Shown one piece after another: positions 60,235-64,000 of a stretch of DNA of 64,000 nt. The first letter of the stretch is position 1, and each line of letters begins with the position of its first letter. The position numbers were made by a program, and so were the translations under genes. The notes under the pieces were generated by a model. The model did not search any database. It was given only the letters and a program-made list of their open reading frames with translations, and had not been told where the DNA came from. The stretch is from Acidaminobacter sp. (GTDB lineage: Bacteria > Bacillota_A > Clostridia > Peptostreptococcales > Acidaminobacteraceae), in NCBI GenBank assembly GCA_009881125.1, contig WXFH01000056.1, positions 91,246 through 155,245 of the forward strand, in the 5' to 3' direction.

Positions 60235-60591
60235 AAACTCGGTGTCAGACACCCAGTTTCTTCTCTAAAATTGCAAAATGACTTCCATACCCTGATGCTT
60301 TTTGGATCAGGGCGTGGAAGTCATTTTTTTGTGTGCTGTGGGATGTGGGGAAGAGGGGGCGGAAGTCTCCGTCGATCTGCAGCTTCCATGTAGAGGAAAA
60401 TGTGGATAGGTGACCACATGAAAGAACAATGTTATTATTTCGTAATGGTGAAATAAATTATATAATATCTGTAAAGTAAACAGAAATCAGAGCTTTGCGT
60501 GGTTTGGAGCGGGATATATGACCATCGGCTAAAAGCTCTGGGAGAGTTACAGTCAAAAGGCATAATATATTTTGAGAAGGGTGGAGAACGT
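60235..60591 (+). other. Intergenic region: GTGTC palindrome, terminator, GCCGATGG element
   Basis: This 357-base gap holds a 27-bp near-palindrome centred on GGTGTCAGACACC (60241-60253), an intrinsic terminator (ATGACTTCCA 60278-60287 pairing with TGGAAGTCAT 60315-60324, then T7) and a dispersed element TGACCATCGGCTAAAA (from 60519) upstream of the lipoprotein gene. No ORF seen. Confidence 0.75.
60278..60331 (+). terminator. Intrinsic terminator of the OsmC gene
   Basis: Outer stem ATGACTTCCA/TGGAAGTCAT, inner stem CCCTGAT/ATCAGGG, followed by a run of seven T. Confidence 0.92.
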
Positions 60592-61347
60592 GTGAAAAGT
60601 AAGGTTTGGGTAATACTCGCAGTCCTGGTGCTGTTAGTTCTGGTGACGGGGTGCAGTGATTCGGATCTAAACGCTGAGCCTCAGACGGGCGAAACAGAGC
60701 AAGTGTCTGAGGCGCCGGCGGACCGAGAGGTAAAAGTTCAATTTAGCTATGAGGGGCGTTATGCGCCGGATCTGAATGAGTTTTATGTCGTGGCAGGCGA
60801 ATACGCGCATATTCCCGTTGGCTATGATGTGATCATCAGCGCGCCCGGGGACGCGGACCGCAAATTCAAAGTGGTGATTACACCCCGTGAAGGCGCGGAC
60901 CGGATTGAAGGCATCTATGAAACCAGCGATGAGACCTATAACAAGGACTTCGACGAACACGTCATTATGGTTGAGGATCTTAGGCACCTCTATTCGCTGT
61001 ATGCGCCCAATTTAGAGGCGACCTGCCAGGTTTATGACGTGACAGCCGCAGAATCCCTTGTGTTTGAGGGCACAGCCACCGTGCCGGCTTTAGAGGCGCG
61101 GGAGCTGGAGCTGCTGAGCCTGGACGTTAAAGAGTCCTCGGTCGCGGCTGCCGTCACCCATCACGCGGATATGGAGTACGAGTGGCGCATGAACACAAGC
61201 AATGACTTGTCTCTGCCGCCTCAGAGCGGGAGCCTGGGCTGGAGCAGTGAAAGCTTCAGTCTGGATGATGAGACGGAAATTGCCGTGAGCCTCTATGACG
61301 AACAGGGGCGCTTTAATAATTTCCTATTCATTTATCCGAATAAGTAA
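60592..61347 (+). CDS. Lipoprotein of unknown function
   Basis: A 251-residue lipoprotein: GTG start with AAGGGTGGAG upstream, a long hydrophobic segment and lipobox LVTGC (Cys near residue 21). After an acidic linker comes a beta-rich region with a repeated Ig-like or C2-like feel (VKVQFSYEGRYAPDLNEFYV; CQVYDVTAAESLVFEGTATV, in parts). I recognise no family. The gene is bracketed by inverted GCCGATGG elements at 60519 and 61358. The longer in-frame start at 60499 runs through the upstream element and lacks a ribosome site. Confidence 0.75.
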   Translation: MKSKVWVILAVLVLLVLVTGCSDSDLNAEPQTGETEQVSEAPADREVKVQFSYEGRYAPDLNEFYVVAGEYAHIPVGYDVIISAPGDADRKFKVVITPREGADRIEGIYETSDETYNKDFDEHVIMVEDLRHLYSLYAPNLEATCQVYDVTAAESLVFEGTATVPALEARELELLSLDVKESSVAAAVTHHADMEYEWRMNTSNDLSLPPQSGSLGWSSESFSLDDETEIAVSLYDEQGRFNNFLFIYPNK

Positions 61348-61357
61348 GGTTGTTTTT

Positions 61358-61403
61358 GCCGATGGTCACTAAATCTGGCTTTTTTGGCTGGGTGACCATC
61401 GGC
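61358..61403. repeat. Inverted pair of full GCCGATGGTCAC elements
   Basis: GCCGATGGTCAC (61358-61369) and its exact reverse complement (61392-61403) form a 12-bp perfect stem with a 22-base T-rich loop, 11 bases after the lipoprotein stop. Confidence 0.85.
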
Positions 61404-61476
61404 TGAATTTTTGGGAAGAGGTGGAAAAGGGTGTCCGCAACTTAAATCTATTGACCCCGAGTTACTCTCAAAAATG

Positions 61477-61514
61477 AAAAGCTGTCCCGGAGATTCAATC
61501 CCAGAACAGCTTTT
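61477..61514. terminator. Bidirectional terminator
   Basis: AAAAGCTGT (61477-61485) pairs with ACAGCTTTT (61506-61514) between convergent genes. Confidence 0.75.
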
Positions 61515-61554
61515 GTTGGTGATGAAAATATCGTTCTAATCTGTTGCGATATGC

Positions 61555-62967
61555 CTATGCCTTAATAATTCTAACCTCTTCACCTGAATAATCGCATAGA
61601 ATCAGTGTTTCCTCTGATTCAGCAACTTGAGTTAGTTCTTCCGTAAATCCCGATTTTGAAAACAGCATGAAGTAGACTTTTTTATTGTTTAAGTCGAAAT
61701 TCTCAGCTTTTATTTTAAGCTGGTTCAAGTGATTAAGCCCCATTTTTTTGAGTTGCCATTTACATTCTCCAAGGATCAAGTTGCCATGCAGATCTATGCC
61801 CATGACATCGATCTCTTGGTCTTTCGCCCACCATCGGCCAACTTTTACTGGTCTGATTGGTAGTTTATTCTCTCCTGCCCAGCGCTGTACGTGTCGCCTC
61901 ACTACATTTTCGAACTCATAAGCGATGTATTCATCCACTCTAGGCGTTACAACTTCTTCGAGGATGATGTTGGCATTTCCTTCCAGGATCGCTGACATAT
62001 AAGGATATACAAACGCATAATAAAACCTGAAAAAGCCATTATCCAACTTGTACAAACCTGATTTTGACTTCGATTTCTCTTTGTCTTTCATGTCAGCAGG
62101 GAATTCGCGGCGGACGATTCCAAGGTCAATGAGATTACCAATATAGTAGGGTAACTTCGTTTTCTCAATGCCGGTCTTCATAAATATATCATTCAGCCTG
62201 GTATCTCCGTGAGCGATGGATTCAACAATCGCATTATATTGAGCAACTTCACGAAGCTCCTGTTTCAGCAAAAACTCAGTTTCGTTAAACAGGACAGAAT
62301 TGACTGAAAAAATATTTTTAAGCAGATTTTGCTCAAAAGTTAGATCCGGATTGATCATTTGCAGATAATACGGCACACCGCTGAAAACTGCAAAATATTT
62401 TAAATGCTCTGTAATGTTTCCTGCTCCAAAAAACTGACGTGCTATATCAAAATCCAGCTCATTTAGTTTTATGATTCCAGTTGTTCTTCCATATAAAGGA
62501 TTCTTTTCGCCTAATACCTCATGCTCCATGAAACTCATGGCTGAGCCGCACAAAACCATCATTACATTTTTATGGCTTAATGACAGATCCCACACCTTCT
62601 GTAGAACTGATGCCAGACTTGGATTACCTTGTGCCATGTAAGGGAACTCATCAATGGCGATCACGATTTTCTCTCCACCCTCGGATAGATCCCCGAGGTA
62701 GTTGAGCGCTTTCTCCCAATCTTCAAAACTGTTCATATAAGCGCTTTTTCCAAAAGTATCGAAAATCAACTCGGACACCTTAGAGAGCTGAACATTGTCT
62801 GTGACCTGAACAGCGGAGTAGAAGAAATGCCGCTTATCTTTTATGAATTCTCTGATGAGTGAAGTTTTTCCTATCCGGCGGCGTCCATACAGCACAACGA
62901 ATTCAGCTTGCTTAGTATTATATTTTTGATTCAAAAAGTCGAGCTCGTGACTTCTTCCATAAAACAT
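61555..62967 (-). CDS. AAA-type ATPase with DUF234 nuclease-like C-terminus
   Basis: A 470-residue STAND/archaeal-type ATPase: Walker A YGRRRIGKTSLI (about 27-38), Walker B KIVIAIDEFPYM (about 100-111), sensor region MMVLCGSAMSFME, a winged-helix-like middle (about 240-300) and a C-terminal DUF234 domain with EIDVMGIDLHGNLILGECKW (in parts), the PD-(D/E)xK nuclease pattern D...ExK. These proteins spread widely among anaerobes and archaea and are often mobile; a conflict or defence role has been suggested, without proof. ATG start preceded by GAGGGTG. It has its own promoter embedded in operator-like repeats. Confidence 0.88.
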   Translation of the reverse strand: MFYGRSHELDFLNQKYNTKQAEFVVLYGRRRIGKTSLIREFIKDKRHFFYSAVQVTDNVQLSKVSELIFDTFGKSAYMNSFEDWEKALNYLGDLSEGGEKIVIAIDEFPYMAQGNPSLASVLQKVWDLSLSHKNVMMVLCGSAMSFMEHEVLGEKNPLYGRTTGIIKLNELDFDIARQFFGAGNITEHLKYFAVFSGVPYYLQMINPDLTFEQNLLKNIFSVNSVLFNETEFLLKQELREVAQYNAIVESIAHGDTRLNDIFMKTGIEKTKLPYYIGNLIDLGIVRREFPADMKDKEKSKSKSGLYKLDNGFFRFYYAFVYPYMSAILEGNANIILEEVVTPRVDEYIAYEFENVVRRHVQRWAGENKLPIRPVKVGRWWAKDQEIDVMGIDLHGNLILGECKWQLKKMGLNHLNQLKIKAENFDLNNKKVYFMLFSKSGFTEELTQVAESEETLILCDYSGEEVRIIKA

Positions 62968-62987
62968 CCAATCACCCTCTTACTATG

Positions 62988-63039
62988 AAAATATCACTTA
63001 CGAATATTATAGTCAAGACTATTATAGTTATGACTATAA
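62988..63039 (-). promoter_or_regulatory. Promoter with tandem operator-like palindromes for the ATPase gene
   Basis: On the minus strand TTGACT (63016-63011), 17-base spacer, TATTTT (62993-62988). The -35 lies inside ATAGTC-AA-GACTAT (63009-63022), followed 16 bp away by a second copy ATAGTTATGACTAT (63025-63038). TTATAGTCA and TGACTATAA also form an outer 9-bp dyad. This arrangement is typical of a repressed promoter. Confidence 0.7.
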
Positions 63040-63074
63040 TAATTGGGCGAAATCGATAGATAAGGATGCTTTCT

Positions 63075-63135
63075 GCCGGTGGTCACTTCCACCAACGAGA
63101 AACTCGGTGTCTGACACCGAGTTTCAACCATCGGC
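63075..63135. repeat. Nested composite: GTGTC palindrome within an inverted GCCGATGG pair
   Basis: A perfect 27-bp palindrome (63099-63125; 13-bp arms around a central T; core GGTGTCTGACACC) is flanked by GCCGGTGGTCAC (63075-63086) and CCATCGGCTAAAA (63128-63140). Both dispersed families thus occur in one nested unit, downstream of the MATE gene. Confidence 0.85.
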
Positions 63136-63154
63136 TAAAAAGGTTGGAATCTGG

Positions 63155-64000
63155 CTACTGAGGGCGTCTTGCTTCCTCCATCCGCCGGAGGGTCCTGTGG
63201 GCATACAGCACCGCCACCGCCGCGGCGATCCAGTTGTTAATGACAAGTCCCGTCCAGATGCCCCGGACGCCCATGGCAAGGGTCGTACCCAGGAAATAAA
63301 ACATGAAGGACGGCAGAGCAATCTGCCGCAGGAAGCCAATGCCCATGGCGACATATGGCCGCTTTGAGGCCTGCATGATGGCGAGGGAGACGTTGACCAG
63401 CATGTAGGCATTGAAGACCAGAACGACGATGCGGATGATGGTAATACCCGCGGAGACCACAGCGGGGTCATTGTTGAAGGTGGAGATCAGCACCCTGGCC
63501 AGCAGGAAGATGACCACCATGCCGGAGGTCATGAGGACAAAGCCGTACTTCAGACACTGCCTGTAGACCTCGCGCACCCGGTCCAGGCGCCCGGCGCCAA
63601 AGTTCTGGCCGGCTATGGTGAGGGCAGCCATGTTGAGGCCCAGGGCCGGCAGCGTTGTCAGCTGCTCGATCCGGAGGGAGGCGCCATAGGCCGCGACTAC
63701 CGCGTCGCCGCCGTAGCGCATGGCGTAGGCGTTGACTATGAACAGTCCCAGGGAATTCGTCATCATGTTGAGGCTGGCCGGCAAGGCCTGGTGCAGGATC
63801 TCCAGCATGGTTCTGACGGATAGCCGCGCGGTCTTCAGAAGATGCAGGCTGAAGGCCGGGCTTTTAACGACCTTCCTGGCCAGATAGACATTGCCGTAGA
63901 GCTGCACCAGAATGGTGGCGAGGGCCACGCCCGCGGTGCCCATGGCCGGAAAACCCAGCCACCCGAACATGAAAATAGGATCCAGGATGATGTTCGGGTG
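63155..64000 (-). CDS. MATE family efflux transporter, N-terminus cut by window edge
   Basis: The C-terminal 281 residues of a MATE transporter; the frame is open to base 64000 (HPNIILDPIFMFG), so the gene continues beyond the window. Visible MATE marks: NIILDPIF, PAMGTAGVALATI, the second-half QALPASLNMMTNSLG and LGLNMAALTIAGQNFGAGR (in parts). These pumps export cationic drugs and metabolites by sodium or proton antiport. It ends 20 bases before the composite repeat. Confidence 0.92.
   Translation of the reverse strand, partial: HPNIILDPIFMFGWLGFPAMGTAGVALATILVQLYGNVYLARKVVKSPAFSLHLLKTARLSVRTMLEILHQALPASLNMMTNSLGLFIVNAYAMRYGGDAVVAAYGASLRIEQLTTLPALGLNMAALTIAGQNFGAGRLDRVREVYRQCLKYGFVLMTSGMVVIFLLARVLISTFNNDPAVVSAGITIIRIVVLVFNAYMLVNVSLAIMQASKRPYVAMGIGFLRQIALPSFMFYFLGTTLAMGVRGIWTGLVINNWIAAAVAVLYAHRTLRRMEEARRPQ

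Overview
ORGANISM. The window looks like chromosomal DNA of an anaerobic, amino-acid-fermenting member of the Clostridia. The signs are a selenocysteine-containing glycine-reductase-type component B with GrdX, a double-cubane (2-hydroxyacyl-CoA dehydratase-type) protein, a CD3073/CD3072-type ECF and desulfidase pair, DUF1858/DUF438 redox-sensor proteins, strong GGAGG ribosome sites, sigma-A-like promoters, frequent GTG/TTG starts and many intrinsic terminators. No rRNA, tRNA, transposase, phage gene or CRISPR array was seen. The species cannot be named from the sequence.

LAYOUT. 1-6304: a truncated lipoprotein, a GyrI-like protein, a DUF4392 protein, a DUF1858-DUF438 pair behind an FNR-like box, a structured intergenic block with a 24-bp repeat array, a GNAT and a divergent peptide deformylase. 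6332-7336: a first copy of a 2,3-diketo-L-gulonate reductase-like gene. 7431-18912: an AT-richer sugar-acid island (Zn-alcohol dehydrogenase, YhcH/YiaL, Gfo/Idh/MocA, second DlgD/YiaK, TRAP transporter, GntR, UxuA, SDR fructuronate reductase, KdgA, KdgK). 19119-26588: ABC exporter, MerR-methyltransferase fusion, MFS, SDR, DNA glycosylase. 26719-32118: GntR, GrdX, GrdE-type proprotein, Sec-containing GrdB-type subunit, YkvI-type transporter. 32248-38908: anion permease, VOC protein, a radical-SAM DNA repair pair behind a LexA-type box, a secreted stalk-domain protein, an agmatinase-family protein. 39146-45390: double-cubane protein plus DUF3798/ABC importer. 45494-50038 (minus): AfuABC-type importer with an embedded PP2C phosphatase. 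50289-56822: peroxiredoxin, CxxC mini-protein, ECF S component, desulfidase-like protein, second AfuABC-type importer. 56903-64000: methyltransferase without a normal start codon, SGNH hydrolase, OsmC behind a CsoR-like operator, lipoprotein, DUF234 ATPase, truncated MATE pump.

HOW IT WORKS TOGETHER. The island combines the E. coli yiaKLMNO set (import and reduction of 2,3-diketo-L-gulonate) with the uxuAB/kdgKA branch, suggesting a route from ascorbate-derived or related sugar acids to KDPG. The reductase cluster supplies only a substrate-specific component B and a transporter, so proteins A and C must be encoded elsewhere. The intergenic space is unusual: two families of short dispersed palindromic elements recur along the whole window. 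One (core GTGNCWGNCAC) forms three arrays with an exact 24-bp period. The other (TTTTGCCGATGGTCAC) in two cases brackets a single gene in inverted orientation.
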